Shown: positions 26,473-35,874, counted from the first letter of the stretch. The stretch is 64,000 bases of DNA from Bryobacterales bacterium (GCA_003142185.1 PLOR01000104.1:21905-85904), one strand, 5' to 3'. Notes: generated by a model from the letters alone, not told the origin. Made by a program: numbers and translations.

Positions 26473-27871
26473 GCCCCGCCGTATCGGAGCCGCGACCAGA
26501 GGGAGCGGTAATTCTGGGAAGCGTCGCCGCCGCCACTGCCTGCCCGAGGCGTTTCTCCTTTTCGCTGGGCATATGAAGCCGGAGGCCCTCCTCCACTTCC
26601 GGGAATTCCCGCTGCAAAACCCGGCGCGCGGTCGAGAGGATGACGCCACCTCCCTCTCCGGTCATCACCCGGCCCAGCACCAGCACGTGGCGAAGCTCAT
26701 AGAATGCGGCGTACTGAGCGATCGCATAACCCAGATACACGCCGATGGACTCGTAGATTCTCCGGGCGCGCTGGTCGCCCGCGGCCATCAGTTCCTGAGT
26801 CGCGGCCAGCTTCCCGGCCAGCGGCATGCCGGGATCGAGCGCGATGCCCGCGGCGGCCAGAAGCCGGTTGACGGCCTGTTGCGAGAAGTATTGCGAACCG
26901 ACGCCGCCGTCTCGCGACCACTCGTCGAGCGGTGCATTCTGCCGGTAGTCGACCGGCGCGAACGCCAACTCGTTCAGCCAGTCCGTGATGTTGCCCTGCG
27001 GATTGACATACCCGGCGGCCTGGCTGGTGCCCATCGAAATGCCCAGAACGGCCGTGTCTCCCAGCGCCATCGAAGCCGCCAGCGCCGTCACCTCGCCGTC
27101 GTTCGCCACCACGAACGGCACTCCATTCCAGGCCCGCTGGAGCTCGAAAAAAATGCGCCGCACCCGCTGGTCGAACAGGTCGGGGGGCACGCCGCGAAAC
27201 AGCGACGCCACGCGGACTTCGTTATCCACGTAAATACCCGCGGCGCTGCCGCCGACGGCGTCGACACGGGGCAGCCGGGCCGCCGCGCGCTGGAGAGAGT
27301 CGTTAATCCCGGCAAAGTGATAGCCGGGATCCGCCTGGAAATAGGGATCCCAGACGACCTCTTCGCTGTGCACCACTTCCCCGTTCATCACGGCTGCGCA
27401 CTTGCGGTCGCTGCCGCCCAGGTCGAATCCGATGCGGCAGCCGTCCTGGTGACGTCCGAGCGCAAGCCCGATCTCCTTCGGCTCGGGGGCCCGTTCATAG
27501 GTCACACCTTCGATCACCATCGGCCGCCCGTATACGCGGCTGCCCATGAAATCGAAATCGAACGCGCGAGCGCCCGTCGCGGAATAGACGCGCTGAATGT
27601 GAGCCGCCACGCCGGGATCGCCGGCGATGGTCACCTTCCACCCGCCCCTCTGCCATAGGAGGAACTTCACCAGGCGCTCGACGTAGAACTCGTTGGCCGG
27701 ACGCGCGCCGGCGAAGATCCCGGTATGGAAGACGGAACGCGAGCCATCCTGCCGCTCGAGAGCAATCGCCAGCTTGCGGGCGTTTCCACCCGCGCGCACG
27801 GCAGCTTGAAAATCGCGGTTCCACAGCGATGCGGGAACGAATTCGGGATCGAGAGGCGGCTTCTCTTGCAT
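26456..27871 (-). CDS. ROK-like sugar kinase (probable GlcNAc kinase)
   Basis: 471 residues, longer than the usual 300. Residues 1-145 are an extra domain. The kinase core follows: phosphate-binding GFDLGGSDRKCA (about 150), VGGSAAGIYVDNEV, VVANDGEVTAL, then GISMGTSQAAGYV and VLVLGRVMTGEGGGVI. The Cys-rich zinc motif (CxCGxxGCxE) of standard ROK proteins is absent. In this locus the likely substrate is GlcNAc released by the chitobiose phosphorylase, giving GlcNAc-6-P; this is inference. The 3' end contains a copy of a dispersed repeat, so the last residues (APSGRGSDTAGPTSSG) are probably repeat-derived. Confidence 0.75.
   Translation of the reverse strand: MQEKPPLDPEFVPASLWNRDFQAAVRAGGNARKLAIALERQDGSRSVFHTGIFAGARPANEFYVERLVKFLLWQRGGWKVTIAGDPGVAAHIQRVYSATGARAFDFDFMGSRVYGRPMVIEGVTYERAPEPKEIGLALGRHQDGCRIGFDLGGSDRKCAAVMNGEVVHSEEVVWDPYFQADPGYHFAGINDSLQRAAARLPRVDAVGGSAAGIYVDNEVRVASLFRGVPPDLFDQRVRRIFFELQRAWNGVPFVVANDGEVTALAASMALGDTAVLGISMGTSQAAGYVNPQGNITDWLNELAFAPVDYRQNAPLDEWSRDGGVGSQYFSQQAVNRLLAAAGIALDPGMPLAGKLAATQELMAAGDQRARRIYESIGVYLGYAIAQYAAFYELRHVLVLGRVMTGEGGGVILSTARRVLQREFPEVEEGLRLHMPSEKEKRLGQAVAAATLPRITAPSGRGSDTAGPTSSG
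26485..26509 (+). repeat. Dispersed repeat CGGAGCCGCGACC...GGGAGCGGT, copy 1
   Basis: 25 bp, also present at 55146-55170 and, inverted, at 63872-63895, with a looser fourth copy at 63925-63945. This copy lies within the last codons of the ROK-like kinase gene on the opposite strand. Confidence 0.7.
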
Positions 27872-27904
27872 CAGTCACCATGGTGGACGCCGGCGGGGCC
27901 GCAA

Positions 27905-27950
27905 GTCCAGTTCACAACGGTTATGGCTGCCGTTACAGCATGTTTGTTAC
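27905..27950 (-). promoter_or_regulatory. Shared GlcNAc-locus element, copy A (ROK-like kinase gene)
   Basis: 46 bp, read on the minus strand: GTAACAAAC, GTAAC, then AACCGTTGTGAACTGGAC. The first 18 plus-strand bases (GTCCAGTTCACAACGGTT) are identical to copy B at 41867. It ends 33 bp before the kinase ATG. The spacing between the blocks is one base longer than in copies B and C. Confidence 0.65.
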
Positions 27951-27969
27951 GGGGTGAACGTGCGAACTG

Positions 27970-29622
27970 TCAGGGGCTTGGAGACTCCTCGACTTTCAGG
28001 AACTGATCGGCGGCAACGTCCTTGAGGGTCTGCTCCGCGCCTCGCGGCCACCGGATCTCGATGGAGGCGATCTGCTTTTCGCCTCCCAGCCCAAAGTGCA
28101 CTCGCTTGTCGCTCGAAGACATGAACCCCGTGCTGACGGATACGTGATTGTAGAGCACGCGGCCCGCAGCGGTGGTGAGCTTTACTTTCGCGCCAATGGC
28201 GTCGCGGTTGCTATAGCGGCCCACCAGCTCCAGCGTCAGCCAGTGATTGCCGTTGCCGCCCGAGTTGAGGAGGATGCGGGGCCGCTCCATGAGCGAGGTC
28301 ACCACCAGGTCCTCGAAGCCGTCGTTGTTGAGATCGCCGATCGCCGATCCGCGCTGATAGCCGGTGCGCAGAAAGCCGGCGCCCATCTGACCGGACACGT
28401 CCACGAACTGCTTGCCGCCCAGATTGCGAAACATGGTGTCGTGCTGCCGCGCGTTCGGCTTCACGTTGTCGATGTCGCCGTTGGCGGAGTACAAGTCCTT
28501 CCAGCCGTCGTTATCGTAGTCGATGAAGGCGGCGCTCCAGCCGGAGAGCGGTTGGCTGAGCTGTTGCAACTGGACCTGCTCGGGGACGTAGCGAAAGAAG
28601 TCGCCACGGTTGCGGTAGAGTTGCCAGATCTGCCCCATCAGGTTGTTCGTGAAGATGTCCACGCGGCCGTCGTTGTCGTAGTCTTTGGCGTCGCTGCCCA
28701 TGGAGGAGACCGCTTTGGCATCGTCGTTGTAGGCGACGCCGAGCGGCAGGCCCCGGTCTTCGAAGGTGCCGTTTCCCTTGTTGATGAAAAGCGAGTTCGG
28801 CTCGGTGTCGTTGGCGATGAAGACGTCCTGGTAACCGTCGTCGTTGAAGTCGGCGATAGAAATTCCCATTCCCTTGCCCGGCGCGGTGGCGAAGCCGGAC
28901 TTCCCGGTCACGTCCTCGAACCGGCCGTGGCCTAGGTTGTGATATAGCCGATGCGATGCACGCGGGTAAAACGTCGGACTGCAGTAGTACTCGACGCCGT
29001 TGACGCTGCATCGCCGGTCGGTTTGCGGCGTCCAGGTTGTGTAATTGGACACTACCAGGTCCAGCAGGCCGTCGTTGTCGTAATCGAACCAGGCCGCGCC
29101 GACGCTCAGCACCCCTGGCGGTTTCCCACCGATGCCCGATTGTTCGGTGACATCGGTGAAGGTTCCGTCGCCGTTGTTGTGATACAGGGTGTTCCGCCCG
29201 GCGCCGCAAATGAAGATGTCCTCGAAGCCGTCATTATCGTAATCGCCCACGGCGACGCCCAGATTGTAGCCGATGTTTTCGCCAAGGAGCCCCGCTTTCC
29301 TGGTCACGTCCTCGAACGTGCCGTCTCCTTTGTTGCGAAGCAGGCAGTTGTAGAACGCGGGGCCGATTTTCTTCATCTCCGGCAACTTCGCGCCGTTGGT
29401 GAAGAAGATGTCCATTTTGCCGTCGTTGTCGTAGTCGAAGATGGCGACGCCGCCGGCCATCGGTTGCACGAAGTACTTCCGCGGCGACAGATCGTTATTG
29501 GTGATGTAGGAGAACTTCGAGCGTGCGGTGATATCGACGAAGTGCGGCTGCGCCGGTTGGATGGCGATTGCGCCAGCGGCCAAGGCGGCCGCCGCGCCGG
29601 CCGTGAGGAGCGCGGCTCTCAC
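27970..29622 (-). CDS. CRTAC1-family secreted protein (VCBS repeats + ASPIC/UnbV)
   Basis: 550 residues starting with GTG that overlaps the TPR gene stop (GTGA). N-terminal signal peptide (LLTAGAAAALAAGAIA). Several calcium-binding-type VCBS/FG-GAP repeats follow (DYDNDGKMDIFF, DYDNDGFEDIFI, DYDNDGLLDLVV, DFNDDGYQDVFI), forming a predicted seven-bladed propeller, then a C-terminal ASPIC/UnbV domain (GAKVKLTTAAGRVLYNHVSV to IEIRWPRG). Such proteins often stand next to TPR proteins and Oar-like receptors in acidobacteria and are taken to be envelope proteins linked to polymer use. A biochemical function is not established. Confidence 0.88.
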   Translation of the reverse strand: MRAALLTAGAAAALAAGAIAIQPAQPHFVDITARSKFSYITNNDLSPRKYFVQPMAGGVAIFDYDNDGKMDIFFTNGAKLPEMKKIGPAFYNCLLRNKGDGTFEDVTRKAGLLGENIGYNLGVAVGDYDNDGFEDIFICGAGRNTLYHNNGDGTFTDVTEQSGIGGKPPGVLSVGAAWFDYDNDGLLDLVVSNYTTWTPQTDRRCSVNGVEYYCSPTFYPRASHRLYHNLGHGRFEDVTGKSGFATAPGKGMGISIADFNDDGYQDVFIANDTEPNSLFINKGNGTFEDRGLPLGVAYNDDAKAVSSMGSDAKDYDNDGRVDIFTNNLMGQIWQLYRNRGDFFRYVPEQVQLQQLSQPLSGWSAAFIDYDNDGWKDLYSANGDIDNVKPNARQHDTMFRNLGGKQFVDVSGQMGAGFLRTGYQRGSAIGDLNNDGFEDLVVTSLMERPRILLNSGGNGNHWLTLELVGRYSNRDAIGAKVKLTTAAGRVLYNHVSVSTGFMSSSDKRVHFGLGGEKQIASIEIRWPRGAEQTLKDVAADQFLKVEESPSP

Positions 29623-30587
29623 TTGCCGCCGCTATCCGGAGCCGGTACGCCCGAGACGTTTCGCTTCACCGTCTCGGTGTTGTGCTGGATCTTCTCGGCG
29701 GTGCTTTTCTGCAGCGCGAATTCGCGGGCGGCATCCTCCTTGCGTCCCAGATCCTGGTAGGCGTGGGCGAGGGTGAAGTGGATCGTCGGATTGCCGGGTG
29801 CCAGTTTTGCGGCCGTTTCGAGCGGCCCCACGGCGTCGGCCGCGCGGTCGGAATCGAGCAGACACCGGCCCAGCCCGAAGTACGGCTCCGGTAAACCGGC
29901 ATTGAGCCTGGTCGCGTTTGTATAATGTTCGATGGCCTGCGGCAAGTGGCCGCCCTTGCGGGCCAACTCGCCCAGGAAGTATTCCGCTCCGGCGTTTTGC
30001 GGGTAGACCTTCAACTCCTGTTCGAACTCTTTGCGGGCCTCGTCGTTGGATGTGGCGGTGGCAGGCAGGGTCAGAATGATCTGGCCGATCCGGTTGTGAA
30101 TCCCCGGCATCCGCGGTTCGCGCTCCAGCAGGACGCGGTACTCGGCGATCGCCTTCCGCCAATCGCCCTGCTTCTCGAACTTCTCGGCGTTGATTTCCAC
30201 CACCAGGGGCGAATCGGGAGCAGCCTCCATGAGCTCCTGCGAACTCCGGGCCGACAGATCCGAGTACACGTGCGTGGCCATGAACAGTATCTCGGGATCG
30301 TGCGGGAACTGCTCTTCCAGCCAGGCCAGCAACGTGGTGGCGGCGCCCTGATGGTTCAACATCATCGCGCAGCGAACGCCGGCGGCGCCCATGCGGCGCT
30401 TCAGATCGCGGTCCTCGATCTGGGAGTCCTGTTCCAGCGCCTGGTGGATCAGGGGCATGGCCTCGGTGCATTTCCCCTGCTCGGCCAGTTCGGTGGCGCG
30501 CTCGGCGGCTGACTGATCGGGCGCGGCAAGGCCGAAGCCGATCGAAAACGCCGCGGAGAGAAGTGCCATGATGGCCGGCCTACGCAT
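29619..30587 (-). CDS. Secreted TPR-repeat protein
   Basis: 322 residues from ATG at MRRPAIMALLSAAFSIGFGL, which begins a signal peptide; the longer upstream start falls inside the palindromic repeat. At least five tetratricopeptide-like units are visible (for example WRKAIAEYRVLLEREPRMPG, LPQAIEHYTNATRLNAGLPE, AADAVGPLETAAKLAPGNPT), forming a protein-binding scaffold, probably periplasmic. It is translationally coupled to the CRTAC1 gene. Together with the TonB receptor gene upstream it may form one transcript, though a palindrome lies between. Confidence 0.82.
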   Translation of the reverse strand: MRRPAIMALLSAAFSIGFGLAAPDQSAAERATELAEQGKCTEAMPLIHQALEQDSQIEDRDLKRRMGAAGVRCAMMLNHQGAATTLLAWLEEQFPHDPEILFMATHVYSDLSARSSQELMEAAPDSPLVVEINAEKFEKQGDWRKAIAEYRVLLEREPRMPGIHNRIGQIILTLPATATSNDEARKEFEQELKVYPQNAGAEYFLGELARKGGHLPQAIEHYTNATRLNAGLPEPYFGLGRCLLDSDRAADAVGPLETAAKLAPGNPTIHFTLAHAYQDLGRKEDAAREFALQKSTAEKIQHNTETVKRNVSGVPAPDSGGK

Positions 30588-30644
30588 GCGAGACTCGCTC
30601 ACTATATTGGAACACACCGGCTTCAGAACCTGCCGAAAAACAAT

Positions 30645-30725
30645 GGCCACGGATGAACACAGATGAACACCGACAGAAAAGCACTGGCTCTTCTTATCCG
30701 TGTTTATCTGTGTTTATCCGTGGCC
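30645..30725. repeat. Imperfect palindromic dispersed repeat, copy 2
   Basis: Arms begin GGCCACGGATGAACACAGAT and, on the other strand, GGCCACGGATAAACACAGAT, facing each other around a roughly 20 bp centre. Same design and GAACAC units as the copy at 19173-19248. It sits between the TonB receptor gene and the TPR gene, where it could attenuate transcription. Confidence 0.78.
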
Positions 30726-30793
30726 AAGATGTTTTTTCGGAATGCGCGGCTCAGCACTACAGGAATGCTGAGCCGCGCTTGCTACAGGGGGAA

Positions 30794-33700
30794 CTAGAAC
30801 ACGTACTTCAAACCGAACTGCAGATTGCGAGCGCCTTGCGATGTATTGATGACGCCCGCTTGCGAGCCGCCGTAAATGTCGGCGGAATACCCGACCACAT
30901 CGAGAACCGGGGCGTTGAAGGCGTTGATGGCCTCAGCCCTGAACTCGACATGCTGGTTCTCGTGGCCCGGAATCATAAAGGTTTTCGCCAGACTGAGATC
31001 GATCTGCTTCAATCCGGGGCCCCGCTCCGTGCCGACGCCACAATTGCCGAAGTTGCCAGCCGGCGGATTGGACATGTTGGCGGTACCGAACCAAACATAG
31101 CCGCCGCCATTGGCTGCGGAGTTTTCCGCGAACGGAGTCGCTATCGACGGCCCGTTGCAATTGGGGCGTGGATCGAACGACCCAGTGCCCGGGTCGCCGC
31201 CCCAGTCTTGCATGGTAATCGGGAACCCTCCATGCGCGGTGAAGACGGCGTTCACATCCCAACCGCCGAGGACCGCATTGACAACCGGACTCGAATCCCT
31301 GCCATACATGCGGTTCTTGCCGAAGGGCAGCTGGTAGGTGACGTAACCGTTGAATACGCTGGTCAAGTCGTGGTCGCAGTAGCCATAGTCGGCGGCTATG
31401 TCATAAGTGTTCTGCGGGAAGCTGATGTCGTTGCTGGCCTGGCTGGCCGCGTCGTCTCCATACCGCCCGTAGTAACCGTTGTTGTTAGTCAGGCACTTGG
31501 ACCAGGTGTAATTCGCCTGGAACGAGAGTCCCTGTTTGAGCCGTTGTTGGAACGAAAGCTGCAAGGCATTGTAATTCGCTTCGCCCGTGGTTTCGTTGAG
31601 TCTCGTCTGACCCGGTCCATCGGCGACGAGGGCCGGATTTCCGGCGAGCAGCGGGCTGGGTAATACTACGCCCGGCGACGCGAGAAATCCCTGATTGGCG
31701 TTGACGATGGTCGCCAGGTGATCGTTATGTTGTCCGACATAGGCGGCCTGCAGCGTTGTTGCGCTGCCGAACTGCCGTTGCACGGAAAGATTCCACTGGT
31801 TGGACACAGCGGGACGGTAGTTCGGATCCGTCAGGTGTATCCTCACGCCTGTGAAACAGGACGCGGGAGCGGAGGTCACGTTCGCGACCGTGCATCCGGC
31901 AGTATTGCCGAGCCCTGCGAAACCCTGGTCGAGAGTGACCTGATTCGACGGGATACCACTGGTGCCATTCCAATTACCCGACAAGTCGGCGTTCCACGGA
32001 GCATTCGTAGCCAGCCGGTTATACTCGCCCGTGCCTTCCGAGAAGCTGGAGCGGCTGAGCGCGGCACGAAACACGGTGTTTTTCAAAGGACTCCAGGCCA
32101 GACCAATGCGCGGCAGGAAGTTGGCAATGCCGTTGTACTGGTTGTACATGGCGGCGCTGACGCCACCCACCCCCGCGAGTTCTATCTTACCCGTGTCTTC
32201 CTGGACGTTGGTCTCCCGATTGCCGATTTCGTAAATCGGCGTGAACAGTTGCCAGCGCAAGCCAAGATTAACGGTCAGCTTCGGAGTTAGCTTCCAGTCA
32301 TCCTGTATATAAGCTCCCAAGGCGTCGTTGCGCTGTCCGACAGTGGCTCCGAACCCGGTGCCGATACCCATATAAGAAGGTAGACCGACCAAGAAGTCGG
32401 TTTCCGCATTTCCAGTGTAAGTTCCATTGAACCCGATCTGGCCCGCGCCGCCATCGGCAACCACCGACGGAATGTAATCGTTGCGGTAACGGATGAACTG
32501 GAACCCGAATTTCACGTTGTGCGCGCCGTGGGTCCAGAGCGCCGTATCTTCGAGCAGGATGGAGGTCTGGTGGAAGATCTCCGGGGCATCGGCCGTTCCG
32601 AAAGCAAACGGACCGTTGACGGTGCCGCCGAGCGGCGCTCCCGAGAAGGAGAAACCCGGCAGGTAGTTGGTTGGCTCGCCGGGCACCAACGCGCCCAGAT
32701 TCGAGGAAGTGCTGGGCTGGATATTCGCTTCCGCCGGATAGTAGTTCACACCAACGCGAAACTCATTGACGATGTTCGGCTTCACGGTCTTTGCGTAGTT
32801 AATGACGCCGTTCCAGAGCGGCAGGTGCTCGTTGCCGTTGGTGCTGTACAGCACTGCCTGGCTGTTCACGAACTGCTGTACGACGTTCTGTTCCGAGTAC
32901 CGCACCGACACGTGATCGCTATCGTTTGGGTTCCAGTCGATCTTGACGTCGCCCTGATTGCCATTGGTGAAATCGTGTTCCGAATTGGGCACGTTGTTGA
33001 GCAGTCCGGTGCCGCCGGGTTGCGGAAGCGCCTTCATAATGTTCAGAGCAGTCTTGCTAATGGTGATGCAGGGATCGATGCCCATGGTCTGACCGGCGCC
33101 GCATGTCGTTGCCTGATTGAGGTTCGAGGGCATGGGAACATTCGTGCCCGGGTAGTGCAGCGCTACTCCCAGATCCGTGAAGTTCAGGCTGTTTTCGGCG
33201 GTGGTGAAGGTATTCATGGAGACGACCGTGGTCGGGTGGTCAAAGCGCGACCCCTGGAAGTCGCCGAAGAAGAAGAGTTTGTTCTTCTTGATAGGACCGC
33301 CGATGGTTCCGCCAAAATCGTTCCAGCGTAGGTTTTGCGGGTTGGCGCTTTCACTGGAGAATTGGCTGAAGTTCCGCAACCACTCATTGGCATTCAGGTC
33401 GTTGTTGCGAAAGAACTCAAACGCATCGCCATGGTAAGTGTTGGTTCCCGACTTGGTGATCACGCTGATGACGCCGCCCATGAACTGCCCGTAATCCGCC
33501 GGCGGGTTGTTGGTGATGACGTTGAATTCCTCGATCGCATCCACGTTCGGCGCGTAGGCGACGTTGTTGTCCACGAATTCCACGTTTTCCATGCCGTCCA
33601 ACAGGTAGTAGTTCGCCTGTTCGCGATTACCATTGATATAGGGGCGGCCGGAGTTGAATGTCGACTGCCCGGTATTGAAGGCGCCCGGGCTGGTGGTGAC

Positions 33701-34204
33701 GGCGCCAGGCATCAGCAGAGTCAGTTGGTTGTAGTTGCGCGTTTCGAGCGGCAGGCTGGTGATGGCCTCCGATTGCATCACCGTGCCGACGGTAGTCGTC
33801 TCGGCCTGCAGGATTGGCGCCGCGCCGGTCACTTCCACCGATTCGCTGATGTTGCCGACCTTCAACTGGAAATCGAGTTTGGCGACCTGGTTGATTTCGA
33901 GTTCCACCTTCGGCTGAATGGCAGCCTCGAACCCGGTCTTGGTCACCTTTATTTGATAACGGCCCACGGGAAGCCGAGATAGGTTGTAGGCGCCGGCACT
34001 ATCGGTGACGGCGGAGAATGTCGTACCGCGATCCAGATCTCCAGCCGTGACCTTGGCGGCCGCGACCGTCGCTCCCGTCGAATCGCTGACGACGCCATTT
34101 ACGGACGCGGTAACGTCCTGCGCCCGGAGCGGAAAGCTCGAGACCAGGGCCGCGAACAGACACAGCCCAAGAACCCGAACTGTGGAGTAGCGCTTCAGTT
34201 GCAT
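30794..34204 (-). CDS. TonB-dependent receptor, Oar-like, with N-terminal carboxypeptidase-regulatory-like domain
   Basis: 1136 residues from the ATG at MQLKRYSTVRVLGLC, preceded by GGGAGC; starts five or more codons upstream are less well placed. Signal peptide to about residue 30, then a CarboxypepD_reg-like domain (about 35-115: TVAAAKVTAGDLDRGTTFSA ... GAYNLSRLPVGRYQIKVTKT), a plug with YNQLTLLMPGA and a long beta-barrel rich in aromatic strands, ending LQFGLKYVF with the terminal Phe needed for barrel insertion. It would import a ligand across the outer membrane. Location beside the chitinase and the shared element upstream suggest chito-oligosaccharides, but the specificity is inferred. 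Confidence 0.9.
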   Translation of the reverse strand: MQLKRYSTVRVLGLCLFAALVSSFPLRAQDVTASVNGVVSDSTGATVAAAKVTAGDLDRGTTFSAVTDSAGAYNLSRLPVGRYQIKVTKTGFEAAIQPKVELEINQVAKLDFQLKVGNISESVEVTGAAPILQAETTTVGTVMQSEAITSLPLETRNYNQLTLLMPGAVTTSPGAFNTGQSTFNSGRPYINGNREQANYYLLDGMENVEFVDNNVAYAPNVDAIEEFNVITNNPPADYGQFMGGVISVITKSGTNTYHGDAFEFFRNNDLNANEWLRNFSQFSSESANPQNLRWNDFGGTIGGPIKKNKLFFFGDFQGSRFDHPTTVVSMNTFTTAENSLNFTDLGVALHYPGTNVPMPSNLNQATTCGAGQTMGIDPCITISKTALNIMKALPQPGGTGLLNNVPNSEHDFTNGNQGDVKIDWNPNDSDHVSVRYSEQNVVQQFVNSQAVLYSTNGNEHLPLWNGVINYAKTVKPNIVNEFRVGVNYYPAEANIQPSTSSNLGALVPGEPTNYLPGFSFSGAPLGGTVNGPFAFGTADAPEIFHQTSILLEDTALWTHGAHNVKFGFQFIRYRNDYIPSVVADGGAGQIGFNGTYTGNAETDFLVGLPSYMGIGTGFGATVGQRNDALGAYIQDDWKLTPKLTVNLGLRWQLFTPIYEIGNRETNVQEDTGKIELAGVGGVSAAMYNQYNGIANFLPRIGLAWSPLKNTVFRAALSRSSFSEGTGEYNRLATNAPWNADLSGNWNGTSGIPSNQVTLDQGFAGLGNTAGCTVANVTSAPASCFTGVRIHLTDPNYRPAVSNQWNLSVQRQFGSATTLQAAYVGQHNDHLATIVNANQGFLASPGVVLPSPLLAGNPALVADGPGQTRLNETTGEANYNALQLSFQQRLKQGLSFQANYTWSKCLTNNNGYYGRYGDDAASQASNDISFPQNTYDIAADYGYCDHDLTSVFNGYVTYQLPFGKNRMYGRDSSPVVNAVLGGWDVNAVFTAHGGFPITMQDWGGDPGTGSFDPRPNCNGPSIATPFAENSAANGGGYVWFGTANMSNPPAGNFGNCGVGTERGPGLKQIDLSLAKTFMIPGHENQHVEFRAEAINAFNAPVLDVVGYSADIYGGSQAGVINTSQGARNLQFGLKYVF

Positions 34205-34369
34205 AAAAGCTCCCTTCATTTCGCTTTCGGTTAGGAACGCTCTGTCCTGCCGGCGCGTTGCCGTGCGGCCAACGCAAAACATGCCCTGCCGGAATCACTT
34301 CGAGCCGCCGGGCTACCGACCGCAGTCCCCTGACCGCTTTACGCAATCCTGGGCCGTCCGGGGACCGCT

Positions 34370-34424
34370 GTCCAGTTCCAAACCGTTGCACAGGCGGTTC
34401 GCAACATGTTCGATACACCTGAAT
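34370..34424 (-). promoter_or_regulatory. Shared GlcNAc-locus element, copy D (TonB receptor gene)
   Basis: About 55 bp, the most divergent copy. On the minus strand it reads GTATCGAAC, GCGAACCG, GCAACGGTT and GGAACTGGAC; 17 of the last 20 bases match copy B. It carries a 2 bp insertion between the two blocks relative to B and C. It lies 166 bp upstream of the receptor ATG, farther than the other copies. Confidence 0.5.
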
Positions 34425-34518
34425 GCTCACCGGGCACGACTTATGCGCTGGAGCGCCCCTCGATCCGATCGTCCCCAGCCTCGATTCGTGTGGACGCGCA
34501 CAGGGTTTTTGAGTGCGG

Positions 34519-34585
34519 TTGGCAGGCGAAAGCGCCTGCCCCACTTTGCCGGCGAAGCAGTGGGGCAGGCGCTTTCGCCTGCCAA
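34519..34585. repeat. Nested palindrome (REPIN-like)
   Basis: Two perfect 27 bp inverted arms (34519-34545 and 34559-34585) flank a 13 bp loop. Each arm itself contains a small hairpin, GGCAGGCGAAAGCGCCTGCC. Two REP-type hairpins in inverted order is the definition of a REPIN. It lies between the chitinase gene and the receptor promoter element. Confidence 0.85.
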
Positions 34586-34641
34586 CAGTTCGGGCCGACA
34601 CCGGACCGGCGCTGGTGGAGCAGCACGCCCGGATGAGGCGC

Positions 34642-35871
34642 CTACTGCAAGCCGTTGGCGAGGGTGGTCAGGAGCGTGGCGGCGGAATCGTCGTTACTCA
34701 GTTCCCACGACATCGCGCCGGCCAGGCCCTTGCGCTTGATGTAGTTGGTCTTGTTCAACAATGAGGCGGGATCGTCATAGGACCAGAAGATCCCGGCGGA
34801 TGGGCTGTAAACCCAGAAGGCCTGCGCCACCGGGTCGCGGAAAGCGGGATAGCCAAGATTCTTGAGCGCGCGAAACGCCTCGGTGCCAGATTCGCTGCCG
34901 GGCTCGTCGCTCGCCTTCGCGGGCCCGGCTCCCGGTTGAAACAGCCCGTTGTTGGTGTTGGGCACGCCCTTCCAGCCGTGACCGTAAAACGGCACGCCCA
35001 GCACGAGCTTCGCAGGCGGAACGCCGGCTGCCAGGTAGTCCGTTACCGCGCGGTCGATGTTCCGGTTCGCGGTGTCGGCCGGCTCCGCCGGATTGGCGTA
35101 TAGCGCGGCGTGGTGATTGGTAACTTTCTCCCACGTTCCGTGAAAGTCGTACGCCATCAGGTTGATGTAGTTGAGGTAGGGATGAATTGCGTTGAGATCT
35201 AGGATCGAGTAGTCTTCGTGACCCGCCGGCGCCGCTATCGTCAACAGGTAACGTTTGTCGAGAAGATCGAGCTGTCGCCGGAACTCGGCCAGCAGCAACG
35301 TGAAGTTGCGCGGATCGGCGGGCGAAAAGGCGCTGGTGTTGCCCAGGGCGCCGGGATACTCCCAATCGACGTCGATGCCGTCGAACAGGCCCGCCATCGA
35401 CATCCCGTTGCCGAGGTCGCCTTTGAGGAACAGGCCAATGCAGGAGGCCACGAAAGCCTGGCGCGAGGCGGCGCTCGATGCCGCCTCCGAAAAATGGGAT
35501 GAGAGCGTCCAGCCTCCTAGTGAGATGAGCACCTTCAGCCGCGGATACGCCGCCTTCAACTTGAGCAATTGACCGAAGTTACCGCGCACAGTCTGCGGCT
35601 CCGCGCGGTCGGCCTTCCCGTCCACGCTGTCAGCGGCACCATATGGTTTTTCATAGTCGGCCACCGGGTCCGAAATGGCGCACCCGGTGGCCGTCGGTTT
35701 GCCGAATGCGTACATCAGGTGCGTGATCCGGGCCGCCGCGCCGCTGGTCGCGATGTTCTTGGGATGGTACGCGGTGCCCCCGTTGTAGAAGTACGCGATG
35801 TTGACCCGCTGTGCGTTCGCCGCCAGCGCCAACAGGAACAGCAAGGCCACTGCAGGGGCACGATGCCGCAT
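34642..35871 (-). CDS. Secreted GH18 chitinase
   Basis: 409 residues: signal peptide MRHRAPAVALLFLLALAANA, then a TIM-barrel GH18 catalytic domain over the rest. SLGGW (strand 3) and the catalytic motif DGIDVDWEYP (DxxDxDxE, proton donor Glu) are present, followed by YINLMAYDFHG and the C-terminal GAMSWELSND. A chitinase-insertion-like segment is visible between them, which favours a processive or exo-type enzyme. No carbohydrate-binding module is attached. It hydrolyses chitin to chitobiose. It is the last gene of the permease-led operon, three bases after the GH94 gene. Confidence 0.93.
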   Translation of the reverse strand: MRHRAPAVALLFLLALAANAQRVNIAYFYNGGTAYHPKNIATSGAAARITHLMYAFGKPTATGCAISDPVADYEKPYGAADSVDGKADRAEPQTVRGNFGQLLKLKAAYPRLKVLISLGGWTLSSHFSEAASSAASRQAFVASCIGLFLKGDLGNGMSMAGLFDGIDVDWEYPGALGNTSAFSPADPRNFTLLLAEFRRQLDLLDKRYLLTIAAPAGHEDYSILDLNAIHPYLNYINLMAYDFHGTWEKVTNHHAALYANPAEPADTANRNIDRAVTDYLAAGVPPAKLVLGVPFYGHGWKGVPNTNNGLFQPGAGPAKASDEPGSESGTEAFRALKNLGYPAFRDPVAQAFWVYSPSAGIFWSYDDPASLLNKTNYIKRKGLAGAMSWELSNDDSAATLLTTLANGLQ

Positions 35872-35874
35872 GAT

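Larger units (their letters stand above)
34205..34641. other. Intergenic region upstream of the TonB receptor gene
   Basis: 437 bp without a credible gene. It holds copy D of the shared GlcNAc-locus element and a nested palindrome (REPIN-like). Open frames crossing it on both strands derive from the palindrome and have no protein-like character. Confidence 0.75.

Noticed and set aside
34263..34739. Open frames containing GQALSPAN-like peptide
   Set aside because: They are translations of the nested palindrome, on both strands, and carry no domain.
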